DNA from: JAEUIX01 sp964611125
GTDB lineage: Bacteria > Planctomycetota > Phycisphaerae > Phycisphaerales > UBA1924
NCBI GenBank assembly: GCA_964611125.1
Contig: CAZSZO010000013.1
Coordinates: forward strand, 16,613-80,612
Length of the DNA stretch: 64,000 bases
Direction of reading: 5' to 3'
Shown: positions 32,244-40,954 of the stretch, one piece after another
Position numbering within the stretch: the first letter of the stretch is position 1
Layout of the letters: every line of letters starts with the position of its first letter
Program-made: the position numbers and the translations under genes
Notes under the pieces: generated by a model
What the model saw: the letters and a program-made list of their open reading frames with translations, nothing else
Told to the model about the DNA's origin: nothing
Database searches by the model: none

Positions 32244-33737
32244 TCAGCGGAGGCCGTACTCCTTCAGCTTGCGGTACAGCGTCCGTTCCCCCAGGCCCAG
32301 CAGCTTGGCCGCGTGCTCGCGGTTGCCGCCGGTGAGGCGGAGCGTCTCGCGGATGGCCCGCTTCTCGATCTGCTCCAGGCTGGTTCCGGCGAGCGAGCCG
32401 CCATTGCCGCCCCCGCCCCCCCCCCCGCCGCCGAAGTCGCCCTGGTCGCCGTCCGCCGGGTCGCCGACGCGGATCTCGTCTGGAATGTGCCGCACATCGA
32501 GGGTGAGCTGAGTGTTGGGGCCCATCTCCACCTCGCCCACCGCGGTGACGACCATGTTCTGCACGGTGTTGAGGAGCTGCCGCACGTTGCCGGGCCAGTT
32601 GTAGCTGGTCAGCCGCATCATCGCGGCGTCGGTGATCTCCGGCATCGGCCGGCCAGCCCCCTCGCCGAAGCCCATCATCTTCCACGCCCGGGCGATGGCG
32701 TGCCGCACGATCCGCGGGATGTCCTCGCGCCGCTGGCGCAGGGCCGGCAGAGCGACCTGCGCCCCCTTGATGCGGAAGTAGAGGTCCTCGCGGAACTCGC
32801 CCTTGCCGATGAGCGCCTGCAGGTCCTTGTTGGTGGCGCTCACCAGCCGCACGTCGGTCTGGCGGGGGTCGTTGCTCCCCACGCGCACGACCGTCCCGGT
32901 CTCGAGCACGCGCAGCAGCTTGGCCTGCATCTTCAGCGGCATGTCGCCGATCTCGTCGAGGAACAGCGTGCCCCCGGTGGCGTACTCGAAGACGCCCTCG
33001 CGGTCCTTCTCCGCCCCCGTGAAGGCCCCCCGCACATGCCCGAAGAGCTGGTCCTCGAGCAGCGTCTCGGTCTCGGCGGCGCAGTTGAGGGCCACGAAGC
33101 GGCCCTTGGCCCGGGGCGAATTGCGGTGCACGGCCTGGGCGATGAGCTCCTTGCCCGCGCCGCTCTCGCCGGTGATCAGGATGGGCAGGCTGCTGGCCGC
33201 GACGCTCCTGACGGCCCGCAGGATCTTGCGCATCGGCTCGCTGCCGGCGATGATCCCCTCGAAACCTTCGTGCTGCACGAGGTCGGCGTCGCCCTTGGCC
33301 TCATGCCGCAGCAGCACGGTCTCGGCGGCGCGGTTGACGAGGTTGCGGAAGACTTCGAGGTCCAGGGGCTTTTCGATGAAGTCGTAGGCCCCGTCCTTGA
33401 ACGCCGCGCGGGCGGTGGGCACGTCGCCGTGGGCGGTGACCATGATGGTCTCGCTCTGGGCCTGGAGCTTGCGGCTGGCCCGCAGAACGATGAGCCCGGC
33501 GTCGCCGCCATCGACGGCGACGCCGTCGCGCCCCGCCGAGGCGGGCATGCGCAGGTCGGTGATGATGACATCGAACGAGCCGTGCCGGAGCTCGTCGAGG
33601 GCCCGCTCGACGGAGTTGACGATGGTGCAGACGTGGCCGGGGCGGCGGAGCGCCTCGGCCATGACATCGGCGTGCTCGGGCTCGTCCTCGACGATGAGGA
33701 CCTGGGCGGAGAGGCGTTCAGGGGCGTCTGTGGGCAT
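32244..33737 (-). CDS. Sigma-54-dependent response regulator (NtrC family)
   Basis: 497 residues with three domains. The receiver covers about 10-135 (QVLIVEDEPEHADVMAEALR, phospho-acceptor in FDVIITDLRMP, Lys in YDFIEKPLDL). The AAA+ domain covers about 160-400 (Walker A GESGAGKELIAQ, sigma-54 loop GAFTGAEKD, Walker B GGTLFLDEIGD). A Fis-type helix-turn-helix closes the protein (AIRETLRLTGGNREHAAKLL, GLGERTLYRKLKEYGLR). A Gly-run linker precedes the last domain. The receiver has about 12 extra residues between the phospho-acceptor loop and helix 3 (ASAGRDGVAVDGGDA). No partner kinase is adjacent. ATG 33737 is preceded at 6 bases by a TACCAT box. Confidence 0.95.
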   Translation of the reverse strand: MPTDAPERLSAQVLIVEDEPEHADVMAEALRRPGHVCTIVNSVERALDELRHGSFDVIITDLRMPASAGRDGVAVDGGDAGLIVLRASRKLQAQSETIMVTAHGDVPTARAAFKDGAYDFIEKPLDLEVFRNLVNRAAETVLLRHEAKGDADLVQHEGFEGIIAGSEPMRKILRAVRSVAASSLPILITGESGAGKELIAQAVHRNSPRAKGRFVALNCAAETETLLEDQLFGHVRGAFTGAEKDREGVFEYATGGTLFLDEIGDMPLKMQAKLLRVLETGTVVRVGSNDPRQTDVRLVSATNKDLQALIGKGEFREDLYFRIKGAQVALPALRQRREDIPRIVRHAIARAWKMMGFGEGAGRPMPEITDAAMMRLTSYNWPGNVRQLLNTVQNMVVTAVGEVEMGPNTQLTLDVRHIPDEIRVGDPADGDQGDFGGGGGGGGGNGGSLAGTSLEQIEKRAIRETLRLTGGNREHAAKLLGLGERTLYRKLKEYGLR

Positions 33738-33743
33738 CGGTCA

Positions 33744-33749
33744 ATGGTA
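33744..33749 (-). promoter_or_regulatory. -10-like box TACCAT of the NtrC-type gene
   Basis: Minus-strand TACCAT ending 6 bases before ATG 33737. The same hexamer precedes cysS. Confidence 0.45.
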
Positions 33750-33823
33750 TGGAGTGGCGGCCTGCGGCCGGTTCCGCACCGGCCCGCCCCAGCGCCACCC
33801 CGACGGCTGGGCGACCCCGGCGG

Positions 33824-33850
33824 CCCGACCAGCCCGTGGGGCTGGTCGGG
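33824..33850 (-). terminator. Perfect 12-bp hairpin downstream of tRNA-Ser
   Basis: CCCGACCAGCCC, loop GTG, GGGCTGGTCGGG, about 43 bases beyond the 3' end of the minus-strand tRNA. It probably ends the tRNA transcript, though no T-run follows. Confidence 0.5.
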
Positions 33851-33893
33851 CCCCTGGGGCCTGTGCGGCCCTTGGGGCCCAGAGCCCGGGAAG

Positions 33894-33980
33894 CGGTGGG
33901 GAGGGGATTCGAACCCCTGAACGACTGACGCCGTTACCGGTTTTCAAGACCGGCGCATTCGACCACTCTGCCACCCCACC
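33894..33980 (-). tRNA. tRNA-Ser (anticodon TGA)
   Basis: 87 bases on the minus strand. The acceptor arms GGTGGGG and CCCCACC pair perfectly and are followed by discriminator G; CCA is not encoded. The anticodon stem CCGGT/ACCGG encloses the loop CTTGAAA (anticodon TGA, reads UCN serine codons). The T arm contains GGTTCGAATCCCC, and a long class-II variable arm is present, as expected for serine. Confidence 0.96.
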
Positions 33981-34275
33981 GGGTGCGAGAGGCAAGCGTA
34001 GTCGGGCCGATGTTTCTGGGTGTTTTCACGTGCCAGGCAACCGATTCGCTTCAGTCTCCGCCGCGGCTCGCCGGTCGGCTGCGTTTCTTGGGCGCCACGC
34101 CGCCCGCGACCGGGAAGGTGACGAAGTCATGCCCCCAACCAATGAAGGTTGAGGAGCCGTCTCTGCGCATCTTCGTGGACCGCGGCGTCCGACGCGGGGC
34201 AACGAAAAGGGCGACTCCGCCAACGCGGAGTCGCCCTGCAACCATCACGCAGTGCCAAGATGCAGTGTTGTCAAC
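33981..34275. other. Gap between tRNA-Ser and the lectin/dockerin gene
   Basis: 295 bases. It holds the terminator at 34209-34236 and several short frames on both strands, none with a ribosome-binding site, promoter box or recognisable motif. No gene was called here. Confidence 0.5.
34205..34236 (-). terminator. Intrinsic terminator of the lectin/dockerin gene
   Basis: Perfect 12-bp stem GGGCGACTCCGC (34209-34220), loop 34221-34224, GCGGAGTCGCCC (34225-34236), followed on the minus strand by TTTT at 34208-34205. It lies 40 bases past the stop at 34276. Confidence 0.8.
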
Positions 34276-37188
34276 TCAGCAGCCGGCGAAGTACGCGGTG
34301 ATGAAGTCGGAGAGGTCATCGGGATCGATCGCGCCGTCGCCGTTGAAGTTCGCCTGATCGCAGGGCGGCTGGGCGAAGTAGCAGGAGATGTAGTCCGAGA
34401 GATCATCGGGGTCGAGGCGGCTGTCGGCGTTGAAGTCCACGCGGCAGGGCGCGACTTCGAGGATGGCGAGTCGGCCGTCGGCGTAACCGTCATTGGGCAG
34501 GTCGTTCCATTGGCCGTTATCGATCAACTCGACGAAGTTCTCGACTCCCCCGGCGTTGTCGGGCTGGCCATCCTGCCAGTTCCGGTAGGAGGCGGCCTCA
34601 CCGCCAGCCCAGACAAAGGTCCCTTCCTCGGCCACGTCGTTCAGGCCAATCCACAGGCTTCCGTAAAACCTACTCCCGAAGTTCGATCGGAGCCACTCGT
34701 TCTCGGCTTCATCGTTGATGGTCGCCAGCGGCGCGCCGAAGGCCCGTCCCGCGGCCTCGGCGTCGGTCCACGTCGCCAAGTCGAGCAGGTAGTACCGATG
34801 CCCGTTCGCGGGGTTGATCTCGGGTCCCCGAACGATGGTGATGCCGTTTGCGGACAGGCCACCCTCGCCGATGACGATCTGCCCGTCGCCGGTGACGCCC
34901 TCGTATCCGGAGACCCGGATGAGGATCGGTCGGCCGGCGACGGCGGCCGACTCGATCCGACCAGCGCTGCATGCGGAGGCAGTCTGGCCGCAACCGTCAA
35001 AGGCGGTCAGTACGACCTGGTAGCCAAGGGCCGAGACCGCAATCGCGCCGGTCCTGACCGGCGTGTACGAGAACCAGACATCAGGAGGGAGCGCCGCGAC
35101 CACGGGCGATGAGTCGCAGGTGGCGCTGGCGTCGTTGGTCGCGCCGCGCGTGGTGAAGGCGGTCAGTTGGCCAAGGGCGATGGGCGCTGCCGAGCCGCAG
35201 TCGTCATTGGCTGGGCGTTGCGGGGCGGCCTGGATTGCGATCGTCGCCATGCCCGCGCTGCGGTCGTAGCCCGCGACGCGGATGAGCATGGTCCGGCCCG
35301 CCGTCACGGGGACGTCGAGCTGGCTGGTCACCTCGCAGAAATCATCGTTGCAGGCCATGGGCAGCTGGTCGCCGCAGGAAGCGAAGACCGAGAGGGCGGT
35401 GTCGAAGGCGCTTCCGCAGAGCGAAACGGTCACGACGCCCGACGCGAGGGGCGTGTAGGCGAACCAGACATCCGGCCCACCGGAGGAGAACGCGCAGCTC
35501 ACGGCGCCTTCGCCGAAGGCGAAGGAGGTGTCGAACGCGAGCGCCTGGCCGAGCGAGATCGGCGTAGCGGCGCTGCAGAGATCGTTCGAGGGGGGCGGCG
35601 GCGGCGGCGAGATCGCCAGGGTTCCGGCGCCGACAGCGGCGGCGCGTCCGGTGACGCGGACGAGCACGGGGACGCCCGCCTCGACCCGCACGTTCAAGTG
35701 CTCGCAGGCGCCCAGGGGCTCATCGGCGCAAGCCCGGGGCGGCTGGTCGCAGCCGGGGTGAACGGCAAGCTGGGCGTCGAAGCCGCCGCACAGCGTCATG
35801 GTCACCAGGCCTGAGCTGACCGGCAGGTAGGAGAACCAAACGTCCGGGCTCTCGCCCTCGGCGCAGCCGCTCGCCGCGCCTTCGTATTGGGCCAGGGTGG
35901 TGTCGAACGCGAGAGAATCGCCCAGCGCGATCGGGGTCGCCGAGGCGCAGAGGTCGTTGGCGGGCGCCGCCTCGAGGGCGCTGATGGAGAGCGAGCTGGC
36001 GGGGGCCATGAACCGGTCGAACGTCCCGCCGACGGCGCGGATGAGGAGCTGTTGGCCAGCCTCGACTCTGACGCGTCCGGAATCTGGTCGGCGGCCGCCG
36101 GAGGCGCAGCCCGCGTCGTAGAGCTCGAAATACTCGCAGTTGGATGTCGAGATCGTCGCCCAGCCCGCGCTCGCGGGCGTGAAGGAGAACCAGGCGCTCC
36201 TGCTCTGAAAGCTGCCGGGAGCGCCGTAACTGTCAAACTCGAAAGAGGCCGTCTCACTGGCGCCGATCGGCGTCGCGCCGGCGCAGTTGCCGTTGACGGG
36301 GGGGCCGGAGTCCTGGCGCACGAAGATGCTGCCCGACGAGCTGGCGTTGAAACCGACGGCGTCCACGCGGATCAGGATGGGGACTCCGGCCTGCGCGGGA
36401 ACGATGAGCAGGCCTCCGTTTCCGCCGCATTGATCCTGCAGGCCGCATCCGAGTTGCTGTTGGCCGCAACCGGCGTAGGCGGACATCGCCGTTTGGGACG
36501 ATCCCTGGACGCAGGCCTGAATCTTGGCCCTGCCGGTGATCGGTGGGGTGAACGTGAACCACACATCCGGACCACGGTAGGAATCGCATGATGCGGAGCT
36601 GTCGTTGGTGGCGCCGGCGTTGTCGAAGGACATGGCCTGGCCGGCCACCACGGGCGCCGCCGTGGCGCAGTTGTCGTTGGCCGGACGGTGAGGCGCGGGC
36701 AAGACGCTGATGAATCCGATGCCGGTTCCGAGGCTGGCGAGGTTGCTCGCGCCGACCCTGATCAGGACGGTGACGCCCCCCTGCAGCGAAACGTCCACCT
36801 GATAGGTCCGGAAGGAAAAGGCGGGGCTGCAAGCGAATGCGGGCTGTCCACATTCGGCATGGAGCGACAGCACGCCATTGAACGCCGCGACGCCGATGTC
36901 GTCGCCGCGGGTGCGCAGGATGATCGTCACTTCGCCCGCCTGGGCCGGGGTGAATGCGTACCAGACGTCCGGCGCGTTCACCTGATACGACTGAGCGCAC
37001 GGCGGCGTCCCGCCGTCATTGGAGGCGCCCCGGGTGTCGACCGGCAGGGTCTGACCGAGCAGGATTGGCGTCGCCGCCCCGCAGTTGTTGTTGGCCGGCT
37101 GAGCGAGCGCCGGGGGGGCGACCAGCCCCGAGGCGATCGCCGACGCGGCGATCAGAAGAGCCTTCTTGAAACCTTGATGCGCTTTCAT
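34276..37188 (-). CDS. Secreted repeat protein with C-type lectin domain and GC-type dockerin tail
   Basis: 970 residues; ATG 37188 has GGGAGGT upstream. After a signal peptide (ALLIASAIASGLVAPPALAQ), six repeats of roughly 110-130 residues run to about residue 790. Each begins P-x-N-x-x-C-x-x-A-x-P and contains a [D/S]-x-W-[F/Y]-x-[F/Y]-x-P core (for example PDVWFTFTPP, PDVWFSYLPV), a jelly-roll-like pre-peptidase type fold. A C-type lectin domain follows (HRYYLLDLATWTDAEAAGRA, WIGLNDVAEEGTFVWAGGEA, NWQDGQPDNAGG). The end holds two EF-hand-like repeats (DFNADSRLDPDDLSDY, NFNGDGAIDPDDLSDF) and the terminal AYFAGC. It is probably a surface or extracellular glycan-binding protein. The first EF-hand has Ser where Gly is usual. 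Confidence 0.88.
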   Translation of the reverse strand: MKAHQGFKKALLIAASAIASGLVAPPALAQPANNNCGAATPILLGQTLPVDTRGASNDGGTPPCAQSYQVNAPDVWYAFTPAQAGEVTIILRTRGDDIGVAAFNGVLSLHAECGQPAFACSPAFSFRTYQVDVSLQGGVTVLIRVGASNLASLGTGIGFISVLPAPHRPANDNCATAAPVVAGQAMSFDNAGATNDSSASCDSYRGPDVWFTFTPPITGRAKIQACVQGSSQTAMSAYAGCGQQQLGCGLQDQCGGNGGLLIVPAQAGVPILIRVDAVGFNASSSGSIFVRQDSGPPVNGNCAGATPIGASETASFEFDSYGAPGSFQSRSAWFSFTPASAGWATISTSNCEYFELYDAGCASGGRRPDSGRVRVEAGQQLLIRAVGGTFDRFMAPASSLSISALEAAPANDLCASATPIALGDSLAFDTTLAQYEGAASGCAEGESPDVWFSYLPVSSGLVTMTLCGGFDAQLAVHPGCDQPPRACADEPLGACEHLNVRVEAGVPVLVRVTGRAAAVGAGTLAISPPPPPPSNDLCSAATPISLGQALAFDTSFAFGEGAVSCAFSSGGPDVWFAYTPLASGVVTVSLCGSAFDTALSVFASCGDQLPMACNDDFCEVTSQLDVPVTAGRTMLIRVAGYDRSAGMATIAIQAAPQRPANDDCGSAAPIALGQLTAFTTRGATNDASATCDSSPVVAALPPDVWFSYTPVRTGAIAVSALGYQVVLTAFDGCGQTASACSAGRIESAAVAGRPILIRVSGYEGVTGDGQIVIGEGGLSANGITIVRGPEINPANGHRYYLLDLATWTDAEAAGRAFGAPLATINDEAENEWLRSNFGSRFYGSLWIGLNDVAEEGTFVWAGGEAASYRNWQDGQPDNAGGVENFVELIDNGQWNDLPNDGYADGRLAILEVAPCRVDFNADSRLDPDDLSDYISCYFAQPPCDQANFNGDGAIDPDDLSDFITAYFAGC

Positions 37189-37641
37189 CGAGTCGACCTC
37201 CCGCCGAGCGCGATGGCTCGGACGATCCGTTGGAAAGAGGGCCCGCCGACAGACGCGGCGGCTGCATCCCCAAGCGTTGGATCCGGAGAGACCGCCTCAC
37301 GAAATTGATCAGAATCCTGCCGACGCCTTCGCGGCAGCGGCCCAGAGGGGGCCGCGCAGGTCGCAGGTCGCTGGATTCAGGCGTCTGTGCGCCGCCAGAG
37401 GCCCGCGATGGGGTGGGGGTGGGGTGCGGGTGGGCATAGGGACTCGCATTGAGGCGGCCAACCGCGCGGTCAGCTAGCCTGCTCGGCGGCCGGTTCATCA
37501 GTCAGCCACCGGTTCACGAGGCGGAATCGCGCTCGATGAACGAATTGCGATCGGACCAGCGTCGACAGCTCCCGTGAAAAGTGAACGAATCTACGTCATC
37601 GCTTTGGACGCCGCTGGGCGAACTTCAAGTAAGCTGACGGC
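37189..37641. other. 453-bp divergent intergenic region
   Basis: Lies between the lectin/dockerin gene (minus) and the ECF sigma gene (plus). It contains the lectin gene's Shine-Dalgarno (minus strand, 37196-37202), a G-rich tract around 37410-37435 and the TAAGCT box at 37630-37635. Frames through it have no coding signals. Nothing else was recognised. Confidence 0.5.
37630..37635 (+). promoter_or_regulatory. -10-like box TAAGCT of the ECF sigma gene
   Basis: Ends 6 bases before GTG 37642; no ribosome-binding site. Confidence 0.45.
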
Positions 37642-38229
37642 GTGGAACCGCCGAGTCAGCCTAGAGAAGCCTCGCTGCTGATGGCCGCCGCCGCGGCCGG
37701 CGACGCGTCGGCGGTGGAGCGTCTCTTGCCGCTCCTCTACGACGAGCTGCGCCGGGCGGCGCAGTGGAGCCTGGACAACGAGCGGGCGGGGCACACGCTG
37801 TCGGCGACCGCCCTGGTGCACGAGGCGTATCTGAAGCTGGCCGGACCCCGCGAGGCGGCGTGGACGGGGAGGGGGCACTTTTACGCTGCCGCGACCGAGG
37901 CGATGCGGCGGATTCTCGTCGATCATGCCCGGGTGCGGCAGCGGGTCAAGCGAGGAGGCGGCGCGGTCCGACGGGAGCCGGTGGCCGATATTGCGGACGT
38001 GGAGGACCTTGCGCAGCGTGATCCCGAAGGAATCTTGAGGTTCGATGAGGTCTTTCGTCGCTTGGAGGGGTATTCGCCTGAGGGCGCGGCCGTGGTCCGA
38101 CTGCGGTTCTACGCGGGCTTGAGCGTTGAGGAGGCGGCGGAGGTGCTGGGGCTTTCGCGGAGCACGGTGGACCGTCGGTGGGCGTTCGCGCGGGCGTGGC
38201 TGTTTCGTCGGCTGCAGCAAGGCGACTGA
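37642..38229 (+). CDS. ECF sigma factor of the Ser/Thr-kinase-associated type
   Basis: 195 residues from GTG 37642, chosen because of the TAAGCT box 6 bases upstream. The protein shows the Sigma70_ECF family pattern often found beside Ser/Thr kinases in planctomycetes: LLPLLYDELRRAAQWSLDNE, LSATALVHEAYLKLAGPREA, WTGRGHFYAAATEAMRRILV and a region 4 with VEEAAEVLGLSRSTVDRRWA. It contains no anti-sigma gene next to it; instead a TPR-bearing protein kinase follows after 12 bases, and control by phosphorylation or kinase binding is the usual hypothesis for these pairs. Confidence 0.93.
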   Translation: MEPPSQPREASLLMAAAAAGDASAVERLLPLLYDELRRAAQWSLDNERAGHTLSATALVHEAYLKLAGPREAAWTGRGHFYAAATEAMRRILVDHARVRQRVKRGGGAVRREPVADIADVEDLAQRDPEGILRFDEVFRRLEGYSPEGAAVVRLRFYAGLSVEEAAEVLGLSRSTVDRRWAFARAWLFRRLQQGD

Positions 38230-38241
38230 GGTGCGCAGACT

Positions 38242-40935
38242 ATGGACGGCAAGGTGCGGGAGATGTTCGAGCAGGCGATCTCGCTGACCGGCGCAGCGCG
38301 CGAGGCGTATCTGAAGGGCGCGTGCGCCGGCGACGAGGCGGCTCGGTCAGAGGTTGCGGACTTGCTGGAGGCGCACGAGCAGGCGGCGGGTTTTCTTGTG
38401 TCCCCCACGTCCGACTCGGGGGCGGCGGCGATCGCCGAGGGGGCGGCGGGCGAGAGCCGGGGCGACTGCATAGGTCCGTACCGGCTCGTGCGGCTGATCG
38501 GCGAGGGCGGGTTCGGCTCGGTCTTTCTGGCCGAGCAGGAGAGGCCAGTCTGCCGAAAGGTGGCGCTGAAGATCATCAAGCTGGGCATGGACACGCGCCA
38601 GGTGGTGGCGCGCTTCGAGCAGGAGCGGCAGGCGCTGGCGCTCATGGACCACGCCGGCATCGCGAAGGTGTACGACGCGGGGGCGACGGCGACGGGGCGA
38701 CCGTACTTCGTGATGGAGCTGGTGGCGGGCGAGGGGATCGTGCAGTTCTGCGACAGGAATCGCCTGAAGATCCACGATCGGCTGGAGCTGCTCGAGCAGG
38801 TCTGTCAGGCCGTGCAGCACGCACACACCAAGGGGATCATCCACCGGGACATCAAGCCCTCGAACATCCTGGTTTCGATGCAGGATGGCCGGCCGCGCGC
38901 CAAGGTGATCGACTTCGGCGTCGCCAAGGCGACGGCCAGCAAGCTGACAGAAAGGACGCTCTTCACCGAGCACCGCCAGCTGATCGGAACTCCTGAGTAC
39001 ATGAGCCCCGAGCAGGCGGAGGGCGACCCCGACATCGACACGCGAACCGATGTCTACTCGCTGGGCGTGCTGATGTACGAGCTCCTCACCGGCAGCACGC
39101 CCTTCAGCGCCCGGGAGCTACGCTCGGCGGCGTACGCGGAGATCCAGCGGATCATCCGGGAGGACGAGCCGCCCAAGCCCAGCACCCGCCTGAGCGAGAA
39201 CACCGACGGAATCGCCAGCGTGGCCGCCAGCCGGAGCAGCGAGCCGCGCAAGCTCGGCGGCCTGGTGCGGGGCGAACTCGACTGGATCGTGATGAAATCG
39301 CTGGAGAAGGACCGCCATCGCCGCTATGAGTCGGCCAACGCGCTGGCGATGGACATCCGGCGGCACCTCGCCTGTGAGGCCGTGCTCGCCGCGCCCCCGA
39401 GCGGGCCGTACCGGGCGAAGAAGTTCCTGCGGCGCCACCGGCTGATGGCGTCGGCGGCGGGCGCCGTTCTGTCGGCCCTGTTCGCCGGGGTGGTTGCGAC
39501 AAGCTTGGCGCTGGCGCGAGCGATCAGCGCCGAGGCCGCACTGCGCTCGCAGCTCAGCGAGACGAACCGCGCCCGCGAGGATGCGCAGAGGCAGGCCGCC
39601 ATCGCCGAGGCCGTCGCAAAGTTCCAGACCGACATGATCGGTGCGGCAGACCCGGGCCAGCTTCGAGGAGACAAGGTGACGGTGCTGGAGGCGATGCAGG
39701 CCGCGGCGGCGGCCCTGGATGCCGGCGCGCTGAGTGGCCAGCCCCTGGTCGAGGCCGGCGTGCGCGACGCGCTCGGCGCGACGCTGCGCGGTTTGGCGAG
39801 ATTCGCCGACGCCGAGTCGAGCATGCGCAGGTCGCTGGAGCTGCGCTGCGAGGTTCGGCCGGCGGGACGACCCGACATTGCGCGAACCCAGAACGCGCTT
39901 GCCTCGCTCCTGCGGGAGACGAGCAGGACAGCCGAGGCCGAAAGGCTCTTTCAAGAAGCCCGGGAGATTCAACGCAGGGTCTTTCCCGACGGGAACGCTG
40001 ATGTGGCCCTGACCCTCAATAACTTCGCCCTGCTGCGGCGCGATCAGAATCGGCTGGATGAGGCTGAGCCGCTGCTGCGCGAAGCGATCGACCTCTACCG
40101 CAAGGCTGGTCCTGCGGAGTTGGCGGCCTCGGCGGACTGCATGAACAACCTGGCCCTCACGCTGCAGGACCAGAACAAGCTTCCCGAGGCGGAGGCCCTC
40201 TTTCGACAGGCTCTGGAGGCCTATCGAAGGTCGCTCCCGGCCGGCCATCCGAGGATCGCCAACTGCCTCAGCAATCTCTCGGCGGCGCTCCGGGCTCGCC
40301 AGCAGTTTCCCGAGGCCGAGCGCCTCACCCGCGAGGCTCTCCAGGTCTACCGCGCGAGCCTCCCGTCGGGACACCCGGAGATCGCCTGGGTCCTCAACAA
40401 CCTCGGCTCGTATCTGCTCGACCAAGGCAAAGGGGCCGAGGCGGAGCCGCTGCTCCGCGAAGCGCTCGACATCCATCGCGCGGCCCTTCCTGCCGGTCAC
40501 CCCGATATCGCCCGCGACCTGAGCAACCTGGGTTCGATTCTGCTCGACCAGCGCCGACCAGGCGAAGCGGCGATTCTCCTGCGCGAGGCGCTCCAGAACG
40601 TCCGCAACAACTTCCCGGCGGCTCACCCGGCCCTGGTCAGCGTCTTGCTGAACCACGCCCGTGCTCAGCATGACCTGGGCGAAGCTGCCGAAGCGCGGGC
40701 GGCGTTTGACGAAGCGATCGCCATGCTCCGAAAGAGCGCCCCCACCGGGTCACCGCTCCTGGCCCGCGCACTCGGACGATCGGGTGAGGCCCGGCTCGAC
40801 ACTGTCGGACCCCGTGCCGCGCTCGCGGAGCTCGAAGAGGCCGTGGGGATGGGCGAAAAGACCCTGCCGCCCAATCATCCCTTTCTCGCGGCATTCCGCG
40901 CGTCGCTGGCGAGATGTCAAGCCGCGTTGGATTGA
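38242..40935 (+). CDS. Membrane Ser/Thr protein kinase with C-terminal TPR repeats
   Basis: 897 residues. The Hanks-type kinase domain runs from about 75 to 380: Gly loop LIGEGGFGSVFLAEQ, ATP Lys in KVALKIIKLGMD, catalytic loop IHRDIKPSNILV, DFG in KVIDFGVAKA, and the APE-like PEYMSPEQ. One membrane helix lies near 402-425 (GAVLSALFAGVVATSLALAR). The extracytoplasmic C-terminal half (about 490-890) is a string of kinesin-light-chain-like tetratricopeptide repeats of about 42 residues, with recurring motifs such as LNNLGSYLLDQGKGAEAEPL and LREALDIHRAALPAGHPDIA. It is the second gene of the ECF-kinase module and converges on the envelope cluster with 19 bases between the stops. Confidence 0.95.
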   Translation: MDGKVREMFEQAISLTGAAREAYLKGACAGDEAARSEVADLLEAHEQAAGFLVSPTSDSGAAAIAEGAAGESRGDCIGPYRLVRLIGEGGFGSVFLAEQERPVCRKVALKIIKLGMDTRQVVARFEQERQALALMDHAGIAKVYDAGATATGRPYFVMELVAGEGIVQFCDRNRLKIHDRLELLEQVCQAVQHAHTKGIIHRDIKPSNILVSMQDGRPRAKVIDFGVAKATASKLTERTLFTEHRQLIGTPEYMSPEQAEGDPDIDTRTDVYSLGVLMYELLTGSTPFSARELRSAAYAEIQRIIREDEPPKPSTRLSENTDGIASVAASRSSEPRKLGGLVRGELDWIVMKSLEKDRHRRYESANALAMDIRRHLACEAVLAAPPSGPYRAKKFLRRHRLMASAAGAVLSALFAGVVATSLALARAISAEAALRSQLSETNRAREDAQRQAAIAEAVAKFQTDMIGAADPGQLRGDKVTVLEAMQAAAAALDAGALSGQPLVEAGVRDALGATLRGLARFADAESSMRRSLELRCEVRPAGRPDIARTQNALASLLRETSRTAEAERLFQEAREIQRRVFPDGNADVALTLNNFALLRRDQNRLDEAEPLLREAIDLYRKAGPAELAASADCMNNLALTLQDQNKLPEAEALFRQALEAYRRSLPAGHPRIANCLSNLSAALRARQQFPEAERLTREALQVYRASLPSGHPEIAWVLNNLGSYLLDQGKGAEAEPLLREALDIHRAALPAGHPDIARDLSNLGSILLDQRRPGEAAILLREALQNVRNNFPAAHPALVSVLLNHARAQHDLGEAAEARAAFDEAIAMLRKSAPTGSPLLARALGRSGEARLDTVGPRAALAELEEAVGMGEKTLPPNHPFLAAFRASLARCQAALD

Positions 40936-40954
40936 CCGGCGGCCCGCGGACCGA

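Noticed and set aside
33894..33980. tRNA-Ser as an integration site of a mobile element
   Set aside because: No integrase and no direct repeat of the tRNA 3' end was seen in the window.
34026..34248. Small minus-strand frames between tRNA-Ser and the lectin gene
   Set aside because: They overlap the intrinsic terminator at 34205-34236 and lack any start signal.
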